In this document: positions 20,386 through 28,602 of the stretch, piece after piece
How positions within the stretch are numbered: the stretch's first letter is position 1
How the letters are laid out: every line of letters starts with the position of its first letter
Origin: a virus
Reading direction: 5' to 3' (one strand)
IMG/VR virus record: IMGVR_UViG_3300007760_001418
Location: 1 to 64,000 of that record
Length of the DNA: 64,000 nucleotides
Translations under genes and position numbers: made by a program
Notes under the pieces: generated by a model
Databases searched by the model: none
The model's input: the letters and a program-made list of their open reading frames with translations, nothing else
Told to the model about the DNA's origin: nothing

Positions 20386-20799
20386 ATGAGCGATGATAAT
20401 GGAAATGGTAAGGTTGCAACGGCAAAGTTAGAGATGAGCCTTGAGGCAACTCGATCCTGGATGCAAGGTTTAGATGATAAGCTAACTAAGACACAATCTG
20501 GTATGATTGATCTTTGTACTGATGTTAAGTTGGTATTAGATCGACTTGACACACTGGGGTCAAACGTCAAAAAAAATATAGAAGATGTTGAGCTACTCGA
20601 AAAGAAAGTTCTAGCAATTGAAACGAATCTTCGAATAACAGGTATCTATCCTAATGCACATAAGTGGGTAGAGGCTAGCCATGATATGGTACTAATAAAA
20701 GAACAAGTTGAACGATGGAAAAAGCTGACTTATCTTCTTACTGCATCAACAGTCGGGATGGCACTTAAGTTCTTTTTTGAAATGGTATCCGGTACCTAA
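20386..20799 (+). CDS. Coiled coil with C-terminal membrane helix (XhlA-like shape)
   Basis: A 137-residue protein from ATG 20386 behind AAGGTGGG. Residues 10-90 form a coiled coil (LDDKLTKTQSGMIDLCTDVKLVLDRLD, NIEDVELLEKKVLAIETNL). A hydrophobic helix lies at the end (LTYLLTASTVGMALKFFFEMV). Coiled coil plus C-terminal anchor is the shape of XhlA-type lysis accessories and of some spanin subunits; the sequence alone does not decide. Confidence 0.5.
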   Translation: MSDDNGNGKVATAKLEMSLEATRSWMQGLDDKLTKTQSGMIDLCTDVKLVLDRLDTLGSNVKKNIEDVELLEKKVLAIETNLRITGIYPNAHKWVEASHDMVLIKEQVERWKKLTYLLTASTVGMALKFFFEMVSGT

Positions 20800-20916
20800 A
20801 AAAATATTTCCCTAAGGGATGTACATATAAGATTTTATGCTTATATTAGTCTTGGTAAATTTGTTGGCCATCATGTTGGTGGTTCACATGCTTTGATAAT
20901 ATAGGAGAAAATTAAT

Positions 20917-21363
20917 ATGAGCAGCCTTATTCCTTTTAGTCGCTTTGGTCGTCTTCCTCAATCCGGTGGGTTTGAAGACATGATTGATGCATTTTTTAAC
21001 GAGCCCTTTAGACGGAACCTTTCCGCCTCGCTCACAACCGTTCCACCTGCAAATGTGTGGAGTAATGAAGCCGGATATAGTATCCAACTGGCCGCGCCTG
21101 GATATAGCCGTGATGACTTCAAGCTTTCTGCTGAGAGTGGTACCCTAACTATTACACTCTCAAATGATGCAAATACTACAACACCTACTGACAGCACTGT
21201 TGTACGTACAGAGTATACATATTCTGAGTTTACTCGATCTTGGTCACTCCCACAGGGCGTGAACATTAGTCAGATCAGTGCACGTTATGATGCCGGGATC
21301 CTGACTATCGACGTACCCGTCGAAGGCAAAAGCGCCTCAAGCGTAGTGATTGACGTTCAGTAG
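20917..21363 (+). CDS. Small heat-shock protein, Hsp20/alpha-crystallin family
   Basis: A 148-residue protein. An N-terminal aromatic and Arg arm (FSRFGRLPQSGGFEDMIDAFFNEPF) precedes the alpha-crystallin domain (SIQLAAPGYSRDDFKLSAESGTLTI, EFTRSWSLPQGV, ARYDAGILTIDVPV). AGIL followed by a strand and a C-terminal SVVIDV (I/V-x-I/V) are the family's hallmarks. Hsp20 proteins hold unfolding proteins in a refoldable state and are common in marine phages. A strong ribosome site precedes ATG 20917, and a terminator follows. Confidence 0.93.
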   Translation: MSSLIPFSRFGRLPQSGGFEDMIDAFFNEPFRRNLSASLTTVPPANVWSNEAGYSIQLAAPGYSRDDFKLSAESGTLTITLSNDANTTTPTDSTVVRTEYTYSEFTRSWSLPQGVNISQISARYDAGILTIDVPVEGKSASSVVIDVQ

Positions 21364-21396
21364 CCACACTTTTTTAATAGCTAAGTAACAAATCAC

Positions 21397-21437
21397 GGAG
21401 AGGGTTCGGCATTAATTTGTCGGACCTTCTTTTTTTT
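21397..21437 (+). terminator. Terminator after hsp20
   Basis: AGAGGGTTCG pairs with CGGACCTTCT (with G-T pairs) around a twelve-base loop, followed by a run of T residues. Confidence 0.8.
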
Positions 21438-21526
21438 ATGTTGACAATCCTATTTATAAATTGAGTTGCGTTTTGTTCCGTTAAGTTGTGTGTGCATACT
21501 AAAAACAACAATTTCGGAGAAATAAA

Positions 21527-21919
21527 ATGTGCGAAAAATTTAGAATATGGATTAGTAAACGAAGGCCATGGATGTTTGAAAACCATTGGCTACCCGGGTT
21601 TTTATCTCACTTTGCACCCATTAATATATGGGCCATTAGTGCAGGACCTTTTGTATTTTGCAAGGGTGAAATGTCCGAGTCAACAAAGCAACATGAAACA
21701 ATTCATTACCACCAACAATTAGAGTTATTATTTCTAGGGCAGTGGATCCTATATGGTGCATTCTGGTTACAAGGACTATGGGAATATAGAAAATATGCAA
21801 ACAGAGGTGCAAAAGCATATCGTGAAAACCCATTTGAACGAGAAGCATATGACAAAGAAAAAGAAGAAGATTACCTTAGTCATAGAAGCCTTTATAGCTG
21901 GACAAAATACCAATATTAA
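21527..21919 (+). CDS. HExxH membrane-associated putative metallopeptidase
   Basis: A 130-residue protein. QHETIHYHQQLELLFLGQWILYG contains HETIH, a zinc-peptidase motif at the start of a hydrophobic helix. It is followed by ENPFEREAYDKEKEEDYL. The combination HExxH-QQLELL plus S/PFEREAY is known from a widespread family of short hypothetical proteins in aquatic bacteria. A third metal ligand could be the E of FERE. Substrate unknown. Confidence 0.7.
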   Translation: MCEKFRIWISKRRPWMFENHWLPGFLSHFAPINIWAISAGPFVFCKGEMSESTKQHETIHYHQQLELLFLGQWILYGAFWLQGLWEYRKYANRGAKAYRENPFEREAYDKEKEEDYLSHRSLYSWTKYQY

Positions 21920-22038
21920 TACTCTCTTTCGAAATAAAGGGTAGTTATTTGCTCTGATGTATACTTAAACATGCTACCGATGATTTGTCGGGCGTTCATG
22001 TTAAGTTGAGTTATATTTCAGGCGAGTTAGGTTTAAGA

Positions 22039-22380
22039 ATGGTTACTTTTTTAGTTAGAGTATCGTTATGTGTCGTGCATCTTATGATTATGGGATTAGT
22101 GCTTGTGGGTTGTAGTACACACAATCGTAGCTTAGTGAAGCAACAAAACTTGCCACCAGTCGTGGGCCAAGTGGATATTAAAGATGTCTCAGAGACATCT
22201 GAAGATGTTAATGCTAAACAGTTTGAGCATATACCTTTTATAAAATCAAATGATGCTGAGACCAGCCCTCGTTACGTGCATAAGTTGCTAGTTCGTTTAG
22301 GGGATGGTCAATTTCGTATTATCATATTAGAGGATAACGAAGCTGCTGGTTCATTAACAACTGATTTTTTACAACACTAA
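22039..22380 (+). CDS. Putative lipoprotein
   Basis: A 113-residue protein from ATG 22039. The signal peptide VTFLVRVSLCVVHLMIMGLVLVGC ends in the lipobox LVGC followed by Ser, so the mature protein begins at Cys24 and an STHNRS linker. The rest is soluble, with VRLGDGQFRIIILED near the end. An upstream in-frame start at 21985 would place residues before the signal and is less likely. It could be a superinfection-exclusion or lysis lipoprotein; nothing decides. Confidence 0.6.
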   Translation: MVTFLVRVSLCVVHLMIMGLVLVGCSTHNRSLVKQQNLPPVVGQVDIKDVSETSEDVNAKQFEHIPFIKSNDAETSPRYVHKLLVRLGDGQFRIIILEDNEAAGSLTTDFLQH

Positions 22381-22403
22381 ACATTTATAATAAACAATTC
22401 GCG

Positions 22404-22434
22404 AACTCCCATGATAGTTATCTACATGGGAGTT
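22404..22434 (+). promoter_or_regulatory. Ten-base-pair hairpin covering a ribosome site
   Basis: AACTCCCATG 22404-22413 and CATGGGAGTT 22425-22434 form a perfect stem with an eleven-base loop. The 3' strand contains GGGAG, the only ribosome site for the GTG at 22439. The hairpin may both end the upstream message and hide this site. Confidence 0.7.
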
Positions 22435-22438
22435 TGTT

Positions 22439-22657
22439 GTGTTTGGATGGTTCAAAAAACGTCAGGAAAAAAAACGTATCGACAAAGCCGAGTGGAAGCG
22501 TGCAATCTATCGGCATGCCCAAACACGCTTACTTCAAGTAAAAAGAATCATGGATGCTGAGGGCGATATCGCCGGATCCAGAAAAATACAAGGTGCTTTA
22601 TTGACAACAATTATTGCATGTAATAGAAACGTAAAGGGAGTAAGAGATGAAGACTGA
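22439..22657 (+). CDS. Small basic protein
   Basis: A 72-residue protein from GTG 22439 (MFGWFKKRQEKKRIDKAEWKR). It is strongly basic and helical throughout, with one cysteine near the end. The start depends on the GGGAG inside the upstream hairpin. It overlaps the next gene by 11 bases. Function unknown; nucleic-acid or membrane-surface binding are both possible. Confidence 0.55.
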   Translation: MFGWFKKRQEKKRIDKAEWKRAIYRHAQTRLLQVKRIMDAEGDIAGSRKIQGALLTTIIACNRNVKGVRDED

Positions 22658-22934
22658 AATACTTCTACGTAAACTTATTAGGGAAGAGATAGGTCGGAAC
22701 TACCATACAATTGATACTGATCCTTATTCATATGAAGACTATCCTGGCATCAATATAGAGGTATATCCATCTAATAGGGGCCAATCTTTTGAAGCCCAGG
22801 TTACATGTGACTTTGACGATTCTCTTTCAACACCAAAACGTGCATTTAGTACTCAAGAAGATGCTGAGAATTTTATTCGGCAACACGTTGAAAAAATAAA
22901 CAGGAACAGATTGGGCCGGAACATTGAGGTCTGA
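22647..22934 (+). CDS. Small protein with LLRKLIREEI motif
   Basis: A 95-residue protein starting MKTEILLRKLIREEIGRNY, another copy of the shared N-terminal helix. The body looks alpha/beta (INIEVYPSNRGQSFEAQVTCDFDD, FSTQEDAENFIRQHVEKINR). No family is recognised. Confidence 0.63.
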   Translation: MKTEILLRKLIREEIGRNYHTIDTDPYSYEDYPGINIEVYPSNRGQSFEAQVTCDFDDSLSTPKRAFSTQEDAENFIRQHVEKINRNRLGRNIEV

Positions 22935-22951
22935 CCTGGTATAATTTATTT

Positions 22952-23227
22952 ATGGCCAAGAAGAAGCCTAAAATTACCAGAAAGCCCTTAGGCCCGCAAG
23001 AATACAAAGAATGGAAAGTGGGTCAAAAAGTATATTGTATTCGTCATCCGGATGATAAATTTGGATACGGTCGAATAACGATGATCCACTTAGAAGACAC
23101 TAGCGGAGATCCTTGTTTTACTTTTATGTGTGAAGTATGTGGCCAGTACCGGCTAGCACTATTTGATAAGATTATTGAAAAGCCAACAAAGGCACAGGTT
23201 AACAAGGCAAAAAGGGGTACCGGTTAG
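22952..23227 (+). CDS. Basic GDLV-related protein with CxxC
   Basis: A 91-residue protein. A lysine-rich start (AKKKPKITRKPLG) precedes WKVGQKVYCIRHPDDKFGYGRITMIH, which follows the small barrel pattern with GQKV for GDLV. CEVCGQYRLALFDKII adds a CxxC pair that could bind metal. TATAAT at 22940 lies so close to the ATG that a transcript from it would be nearly leaderless. It ends convergently with the protease gene. Confidence 0.62.
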   Translation: MAKKKPKITRKPLGPQEYKEWKVGQKVYCIRHPDDKFGYGRITMIHLEDTSGDPCFTFMCEVCGQYRLALFDKIIEKPTKAQVNKAKRGTG

Positions 23228-24111
23228 ATAGCACCCACAATCTTTTGAACATCCTCTAGCCTAACACCTATACCCATATGGTTAAATCCCCTATGTGACA
23301 TAACAATGATGCTAATAATCTCACCGTTGTATAGCACTGGGGATCCAGAACTGCCGCCGGCAACCGGGACAGTATAGATACTATAGTTTTGACTATTGTG
23401 ACTATCAACACCAGCATAGGAACCACTAAATCGTAATGTCATTCCTGGTGCCCATATCCCTAGAGGGGCTGCCATATTTTGAACTGTGGTACCGGGTGGT
23501 GGTTCATTTTGTGCAATAGGCACGGCAAGGCCCCATATACCTGATGTCTCTACAATGCATGTATCAGCAATGACATTAAAAGCTGCCACTGTCGAATTAT
23601 GCTCACCACCTGCATAATCATGTATAATAACCTGAGGTGTATATTCTACTGTTAATGTATGGGTGGGAAATTCCATAACAATTTCAGTACTATTACCTGA
23701 TCCCCCCGGGGAATTTGAGTCTAAACAAACATGTGCAGCTGTTAAAATATATGTTGAGCTTTCTTTATGCCTTACAATTGTTCCAGATCCAATGGATTGT
23801 GGCAAAACAAACGGCAGCATTCCCCCCATTGACCGGAGCATATTACATTCTGCTTCACCTATAAGATCCTTATCTTTTGCCACACAATCTAAAAGCTTTA
23901 GATTGCCAGTCTGTTCTACTAATACAAATGATTCAACCGGGATAACTCCAGGACCTGTTTTAGTAAATAATAAAGATGATCCGGCCGGGATATTACCGGT
24001 GATGATGCTGATGTTAAGTAGTGCAATTAGTAGTGCGTTAAGTATTAATACGGCATACAACGATGAGGTTATCGTGTCGACTAGTTTGGCGTATTTAGAC
24101 TTTTTCTCCAT
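23224..24111 (-). CDS. Membrane-anchored trypsin-like serine protease
   Basis: A 295-residue protein. A single N-terminal membrane helix (ITSSLYAVLILNALLIALLNISIITG, about 14-38) is followed by a chymotrypsin-fold domain. His is in TAAHVC (H127), the likely Asp in IADTCIVE (D183), and Ser in GGSSGSPV (S255). The start and orientation place the catalytic domain outside the cytoplasm if the basic N terminus stays in. It is isolated on the minus strand among plus-strand genes. It could process envelope or virion proteins; the target is unknown. Confidence 0.82.
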   Translation of the reverse strand: MEKKSKYAKLVDTITSSLYAVLILNALLIALLNISIITGNIPAGSSLLFTKTGPGVIPVESFVLVEQTGNLKLLDCVAKDKDLIGEAECNMLRSMGGMLPFVLPQSIGSGTIVRHKESSTYILTAAHVCLDSNSPGGSGNSTEIVMEFPTHTLTVEYTPQVIIHDYAGGEHNSTVAAFNVIADTCIVETSGIWGLAVPIAQNEPPPGTTVQNMAAPLGIWAPGMTLRFSGSYAGVDSHNSQNYSIYTVPVAGGSSGSPVLYNGEIISIIVMSHRGFNHMGIGVRLEDVQKIVGAI

Positions 24112-24259
24112 GCACTAGCTCATTTTTCTTAGACCATTTGATTAAACTGTCTATTACTAATTATAGGCTCGCGGGTCGCCCGCAATAAAGATATTAGAAA
24201 TGTACATGTTAAGCCAACACAAGTATTATTCATTTGGAGTTTAGCTATTAAGGATATTC

Positions 24260-25084
24260 ATGACCTCTGAAGCAAAAAAGATCGTTCTTTTTGATATGGA
24301 TGGGACATTGACCCCTCCTAGAAAACCAATGGAGGAAAAAATCATTCCAGTTTTGGCGTCATTGACAAAACATGCGCGCATAGGAATTGTAACAGGTAGT
24401 GGGTTTGACTATATTAATGAACAATGCTCAGAACTATGGAATTCACCACTAATCGATCCTACTATGTTGACCCTTTTGCCATGTAACGGTACACAACGGT
24501 ATGAGTGGAATGCTAAAGATAAAAGCTGGGATCACATGTTCACTATCAGTATGAAAGAAGAGCTCGGCCTTTTGTCTTATAAGAAACTAACCAGGTCAAT
24601 CTTAGAGCTTCAATCAAAGATCGCAAACACAAATCTAGACCTTCCATTGTCAGGTACATTTCTACAATACCGAGGCAGCTTATTGAATTGGTGTATGATG
24701 GGTCGCGACTTTACAGATGACGAAAGAAATATATTCATTGCCATGGATGAGGGTAGCAGACTTAGAAAAGATCTACTACAACGGCTGCGGCGGTCACTGG
24801 GCCGCAAAAAGGTACGAGAGATAACTGCAGTCTTAGGTGGCCAATGCTCGATTGATATTTACCCGACCGGGTGGGACAAAACTTATGCACTTAAGCATTT
24901 TAGTGATTATCAAAAAATCTGGTTTTTGGGTGATAGGTGTCAAGCCGGCGGAAATGATCAGTTAATTTATGAAACGCTAAGGCCACTTGGCACATCCTTT
25001 GAAGTAGGAGGACCTGATGATACTATTCAGGTCATTCAAGAATTTGTTATTCCATCTATTACTGGAGATAAAAATGGACATTGA
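24260..25084 (+). CDS. Eukaryotic-type phosphomannomutase (HAD family)
   Basis: A 274-residue protein with the HAD motif DMDGT (12-16). Its middle and end follow the PMM1/PMM2 family closely: IGIVTGSGFDY, LPCNGTQRYEW, GTFLQYRGSLLNWCMMGRD, GGQCSIDIYPTGWDK and WFLGDRCQAGGNDQ. These enzymes convert mannose-6-phosphate to mannose-1-phosphate for GDP-mannose. Bacteria mostly use an unrelated alpha-D-phosphohexomutase for this step, so the gene type is notable. It may feed the glycosyltransferase cluster at 55.9-64 kb. AAGGA precedes ATG 24260. Confidence 0.85.
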   Translation: MTSEAKKIVLFDMDGTLTPPRKPMEEKIIPVLASLTKHARIGIVTGSGFDYINEQCSELWNSPLIDPTMLTLLPCNGTQRYEWNAKDKSWDHMFTISMKEELGLLSYKKLTRSILELQSKIANTNLDLPLSGTFLQYRGSLLNWCMMGRDFTDDERNIFIAMDEGSRLRKDLLQRLRRSLGRKKVREITAVLGGQCSIDIYPTGWDKTYALKHFSDYQKIWFLGDRCQAGGNDQLIYETLRPLGTSFEVGGPDDTIQVIQEFVIPSITGDKNGH

Positions 25085-25298
25085 GCAAGAGCGTAGGTTA
25101 TTGAGATCTGTTGGTGGAGGTTATGCTAGTAGAAGAAATACCGGTAACCTATTACCAGAAGAAACAACCATTGCCGGACAATTGGTTGCGCAACAACTTC
25201 TTAAGACAACAACATGTAGAGGCAGTGAATGGCTCGAACTAACTAACGATGGCCAAGCAAGACTATATTTCTTAAATGGTCTTGAACTTGGGGTGTAG
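25074..25298 (+). CDS. Hypothetical small protein overlapping the tRNA gene
   Basis: A 74-residue protein from ATG 25074, which overlaps the phosphomannomutase end; GGAGATAAAA provides the ribosome site. A helical start (DIEQERRLLRSVGGGYASRR) precedes a mixed segment. Its last ten bases lie inside the tRNA-Asn gene. No domain is recognised. Confidence 0.55.
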   Translation: MDIEQERRLLRSVGGGYASRRNTGNLLPEETTIAGQLVAQQLLKTTTCRGSEWLELTNDGQARLYFLNGLELGV

Positions 25299-25361
25299 CA
25301 TAATTGGCAGTGCACTCGGCTGTTAACCGAGCGGTTGGTGGTTCGAGTCCACCCGCCCCAG
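25289..25361 (+). tRNA. tRNA-Asn (GTT anticodon)
   Basis: The acceptor stem TGGGGTG pairs with CGCCCCA, and the discriminator is G. The anticodon stem CTCGG/CCGAG carries a seven-base loop with GTT at 25322-25324. The T arm has GGTGG-TTCGAGT-CCACC, and the D arm is short but acceptable. CCA is not encoded. U1-A72 with G73 is normal for bacterial tRNA-Asn. It is a single tRNA, placed between small genes; phage tRNAs usually support codon use that differs from the host's. Confidence 0.93.
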
Positions 25362-25381
25362 GGGCTTATAAAGGAAAAATG

Positions 25382-25957
25382 ATGAATCAATTTGATGGAG
25401 AGTTTGAAATCATGGACACAGTTCCAGATCAAGAAATAAAATATAGTACAATTGTTATCGATCCACCGTGGATGGAACGAGGCGGGGGTAAGATCAAACG
25501 AGGTGCCGATAAGCATTATGAGTTGTTAGATACCCCGGGGATTGTGCGCACAGTCATTCAATCCCCTATTTGGGATAATGTGGATGAACATGCACATATG
25601 TACCTATGGGTCACTAACAGTTTTCTGCCCCATGGGCTCGAGGTAATGAAAGCTCTAGGTTTCCGTTATATCACTAACGTTGCGTGGGTCAAAAACCAGA
25701 TTGGATTGGGTCAATATTTCCGAGGCAAACATGAGTTATGCCTATTTGGTACCCGCGGCAGAGGGGTGTTGCCCCGTACAGATGACCGGTCTATCCCATC
25801 AATAATTGAAGCGAAGAAGACTGGACACAGTCGAAAGCCGGATGCATTTTATAGAATGGTAGAAAAGCGAAGCCACGGCCCCTACGTTGATATGTTTTCA
25901 CGTCAACGAAGAGATGGTTGGGCTGTTTGGGGAAATGATGTCGAGGATGAAGAGTAG
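25382..25957 (+). CDS. MT-A70 family N6-adenine methyltransferase
   Basis: A 191-residue protein. DPPW (27-30), the catalytic motif of MT-A70 enzymes, is followed by MYLWVTNSFLPHGLEVMKALGF, NVAWVKNQIGLGQYFRGKHEL and GTRGRG, all characteristic. The ATG at 25379 is also possible, but 25382 has better spacing from AAGGA. These enzymes methylate adenine in DNA, or in RNA in eukaryotes; in a phage, protection from host restriction is the usual role. It overlaps the next gene by 11 bases. Confidence 0.88.
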   Translation: MNQFDGEFEIMDTVPDQEIKYSTIVIDPPWMERGGGKIKRGADKHYELLDTPGIVRTVIQSPIWDNVDEHAHMYLWVTNSFLPHGLEVMKALGFRYITNVAWVKNQIGLGQYFRGKHELCLFGTRGRGVLPRTDDRSIPSIIEAKKTGHSRKPDAFYRMVEKRSHGPYVDMFSRQRRDGWAVWGNDVEDEE

Positions 25958-26390
25958 AATAGGATTTACATGTGGCGCTTTTGATCTGTTACATGCAGGA
26001 CATGCTCTTATGCTCGAAGAGGCCAAGTCTAGATGCAATTATCTAATTGTGGGGGTACAATCGGATCCAAGCATTGATCGGCCGGCGAAAAATAAACCTA
26101 TTCAAACTTATGAAGAGCGGATCATAATGGTCAAAGCAATAAAGTTTGTTGATGAAGTTGTATCATATGACACAGAAGATGATCTTATTAAGTTATTGCA
26201 AGACTTAAATCCCGATGTTCGAATTCTTGGTGCTGATTGGGAGGGTAAGAACTTTACCGGACATAATCTTCCAATTGAGTGTTACTTCAATTCGAGGAAC
26301 CATAACTGGTCAACATCTGATCTTCGAAAAAGAGTTTATGATGTCGAAAAATATTTTGGTACTGGATACGTTCCTAGCTCGATAACTTGA
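25947..26390 (+). CDS. HxGH nucleotidyltransferase (cytidylyltransferase-like)
   Basis: A 147-residue protein from ATG 25947. GAFDLLHAGHALML carries HAGH (16-19), and the STSDLRKRVYD end is in the place of the family's second signature (usually STS/TTxxI). The closest types are glycerol-3-phosphate and ethanolamine-phosphate cytidylyltransferases, which make CDP-activated alcohols. ILGADWEGKNFTG is the usual substrate region. A similar but longer enzyme is encoded at 28075. Substrate not determined. Confidence 0.78.
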   Translation: MKSRIGFTCGAFDLLHAGHALMLEEAKSRCNYLIVGVQSDPSIDRPAKNKPIQTYEERIIMVKAIKFVDEVVSYDTEDDLIKLLQDLNPDVRILGADWEGKNFTGHNLPIECYFNSRNHNWSTSDLRKRVYDVEKYFGTGYVPSSIT

Positions 26391-26415
26391 AAAACACCAT
26401 ACCCTGGTGTATAAT
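26387..26415 (+). promoter_or_regulatory. Canonical sigma-70 promoter
   Basis: TTGAAA at 26387-26392, a 17-base spacer and TATAAT at 26410-26415, with TG directly before the -10. The -35 is the standard type, unlike the GTGCAA set. It overlaps the preceding stop and drives the helicase gene. Confidence 0.78.
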
Positions 26416-26433
26416 ATATCAAGGATGTGTGAT

Positions 26434-28068
26434 ATGCAATTTGACGTGAAGTCCATCTTTCCATACGGGGAGATTAGAGATGCCCAAAGTGAAGCTATTG
26501 ATTTTGCTTTGGATGCATTTATAAATCAACAAAAGAAATTTGTTATCATCGAGGCCGGTACCGGTGTAGGGAAAAGTGCAATTGGTGTAACTTTATCAAG
26601 GTACATGGATGCATTGCCCACGCAGACGCCGGCTGGTGAGGAAGAACCATATAAACCAGGTGGTTATTTCTTAACAACTCAAAAGATCCTCCAGGAGCAA
26701 TATGTCAAGGACTTTGCTAAACCAGCTGGAAAGATGTGCTCTATTAAATCATCGTCTAACTACACATGTTCCTTTAGTGGAAAGACTAATTGTGGTGAAG
26801 GACAAAGACTTCTAAAGGTTACTGAAAAGGGGACTCCTCAATGGAGGCACTGTGTTTTCAATTGTACATACAAAAATGCCAAAGATGATTTCCTAGCATC
26901 ACCCGAAAGTATTACTAATTTCTCATATTTCTTGGCTGAGACAACATATGCTGGAAAGCTTAAGCCAAGAAACATGCTGGTGGTCGACGAGGCCCATAAT
27001 GTAGAAACAGAACTCAGTAAGTTTATTGAGGTTGCAGTTACCGAACGGTTTGCAAAGTCAATGAAACTACAGATGCCTCATATTTCAACTCAACTACAGG
27101 CCATTGACTGGATTCGAAATGTATACGCACCTAAGATACGTGCGCACGTGAAACACGTCGAGAAAATGCTTGACAAATACACAGGCCTTAGAGAAAAACT
27201 CCAGGAATTTGCCAAGCTGGCAAAGCAGTATGATCTTTTAGATAAGCATGCATGCAAGATCCAGCGATTCTTAGACGTATATGACAGTGATAATTGGGTC
27301 TTTAACATGACCCCGGCCGATGGTAGATCTGGGCGGCGACTTGAATTCAAGCCTATTGACGTTGCACCATTTGCAGATGATATGGTTTTTAAGCAAGGAA
27401 AACATGTTGTCATGATGTCAGCCACCATTTTAGATAGAGACGCATTTTGTACTTTACTTGGGATCCCACGAGAACAAGTTGCATTTATCTCCATTCCGTC
27501 TCCCTTCCCAATAGAGCATCGACCAATTATGACTTTCCCTATTGGTAAGATGAGCGCAAAAGCAATTGATGATACTTTGCCCAAGCTAGCAGAAGCTGTT
27601 AAGACAATTATGGAACAACATAAAGATGAAAAGGGGATCATCCATTGTCACACATATAAGATTGCCAATTATCTTAAGAGGCATGTAAGAAGTAAGAGAT
27701 TGTTAATTCATAATAGCGAAAATAGAGAAGCTATGTTGAATAGGCATATTAAGTCGACAACTCCAACAATATTACTTTCTCCGTCCATGACAGAAGGTAT
27801 TGATCTTTATGATGAGCTTGGCAGGTTTCAGGTAATTTGTAAAGTTCCATATCCTTATCTTGGTGACAAGCTTGTGAAGAAGCGAATGCATAAATGGAGA
27901 TGGTGGTACCCATTACAGACAGCAAAATCAATTGTGCAAGCAGTAGGGCGGAGCGTGAGAAGCATGGATGATCATGCAGTAACATACATTTTGGATAGTG
28001 ATTGGGATTTCTTTTATAATAAGAATAAGATATTCTTTCCAAAAGGATTTTCAGATTGCTTAAAGTAG
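26434..28068 (+). CDS. DinG/XPD-like superfamily 2 helicase
   Basis: A 544-residue helicase from ATG 26434 (AAGGA eight bases upstream). Walker A is EAGTGVGKS (40-48). Cysteines at MCSIKSSSNYTC, TNCGEG and HCVFNC suggest the iron-sulfur cluster of the XPD/DinG group. DEAH is at 185-188, MMSATI and SMTEGIDL follow, and QAVGRSVRS is motif VI. These enzymes unwind 5'-3' and resolve R-loops and branched DNA. It is shorter than E. coli DinG (about 716 residues). It is one of the few genes here with a canonical promoter. Confidence 0.88.
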   Translation: MQFDVKSIFPYGEIRDAQSEAIDFALDAFINQQKKFVIIEAGTGVGKSAIGVTLSRYMDALPTQTPAGEEEPYKPGGYFLTTQKILQEQYVKDFAKPAGKMCSIKSSSNYTCSFSGKTNCGEGQRLLKVTEKGTPQWRHCVFNCTYKNAKDDFLASPESITNFSYFLAETTYAGKLKPRNMLVVDEAHNVETELSKFIEVAVTERFAKSMKLQMPHISTQLQAIDWIRNVYAPKIRAHVKHVEKMLDKYTGLREKLQEFAKLAKQYDLLDKHACKIQRFLDVYDSDNWVFNMTPADGRSGRRLEFKPIDVAPFADDMVFKQGKHVVMMSATILDRDAFCTLLGIPREQVAFISIPSPFPIEHRPIMTFPIGKMSAKAIDDTLPKLAEAVKTIMEQHKDEKGIIHCHTYKIANYLKRHVRSKRLLIHNSENREAMLNRHIKSTTPTILLSPSMTEGIDLYDELGRFQVICKVPYPYLGDKLVKKRMHKWRWWYPLQTAKSIVQAVGRSVRSMDDHAVTYILDSDWDFFYNKNKIFFPKGFSDCLK

Positions 28069-28074
28069 GTAACA

Positions 28075-28602
28075 ATGCCAGGTAAAGTTATAAGTGATGT
28101 CTGGAAGCTCATGGATGACCTACAAGGGACGCATGGCAGAGACATATATGTAACCTCCGGTGGTTTTGACCCAATGCATGTAGGACACCTCAGGTGTATA
28201 CAGGGAACCGTAGGGCTAGCCAATAATCCGGATGAATATCCCTCGAAGCATACGGGGATTGTTGTGGTCATTGTCAATGGAGATGGATTTTTAGAACGAA
28301 AAAAGGGTTATGCCTTCATGCCTCATGAGGAGCGCATGGAAATAATTGCTGGAATTGAGGGTGTTGATTACGTTGTGGGATGGGATGATGGAGGTCAGAC
28401 GGTTACTGGTGCCATCGACATCATTCGCCCCAACTATTTCACCAAGGGAGGAGACAGGGTCAACGCAGACACAGTTCCAGAATTTAGACTTTGTGCCGAT
28501 ATCGGTTGTAAGGTCATATTTAATGTTGGAGGCGGGAAAGTCCAGTCTAGCAGTGAGCTAGTCGATTTTGCTTCTCGACATACTACGGATTATGGTACTT
28601 AA
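28075..28602 (+). CDS. HxGH nucleotidyltransferase, HldE/RfaE C-domain-like
   Basis: A 175-residue protein. SGGFDPMHVGHLRCI carries HVGH, and GGGKVQSSSELV near the end supplies the second signature. VVVIVNGDGFLERKKG, MPHEERMEIIAG and FTKGGDR match the RfaE/HldE-type ADP/CDP-sugar nucleotidyltransferases. It probably activates a sugar or alcohol phosphate; together with the phosphomannomutase and the glycosyltransferases it hints at nucleotide-sugar supply. It overlaps the next gene by 11 bases. Confidence 0.8.
   Translation: MPGKVISDVWKLMDDLQGTHGRDIYVTSGGFDPMHVGHLRCIQGTVGLANNPDEYPSKHTGIVVVIVNGDGFLERKKGYAFMPHEERMEIIAGIEGVDYVVGWDDGGQTVTGAIDIIRPNYFTKGGDRVNADTVPEFRLCADIGCKVIFNVGGGKVQSSSELVDFASRHTTDYGT

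Noticed and set aside
22940-22945. TATAAT as a promoter for the gene at 22952
   Set aside because: No -35 box at 16-18 bases and the message would be leaderless; left as a note only.
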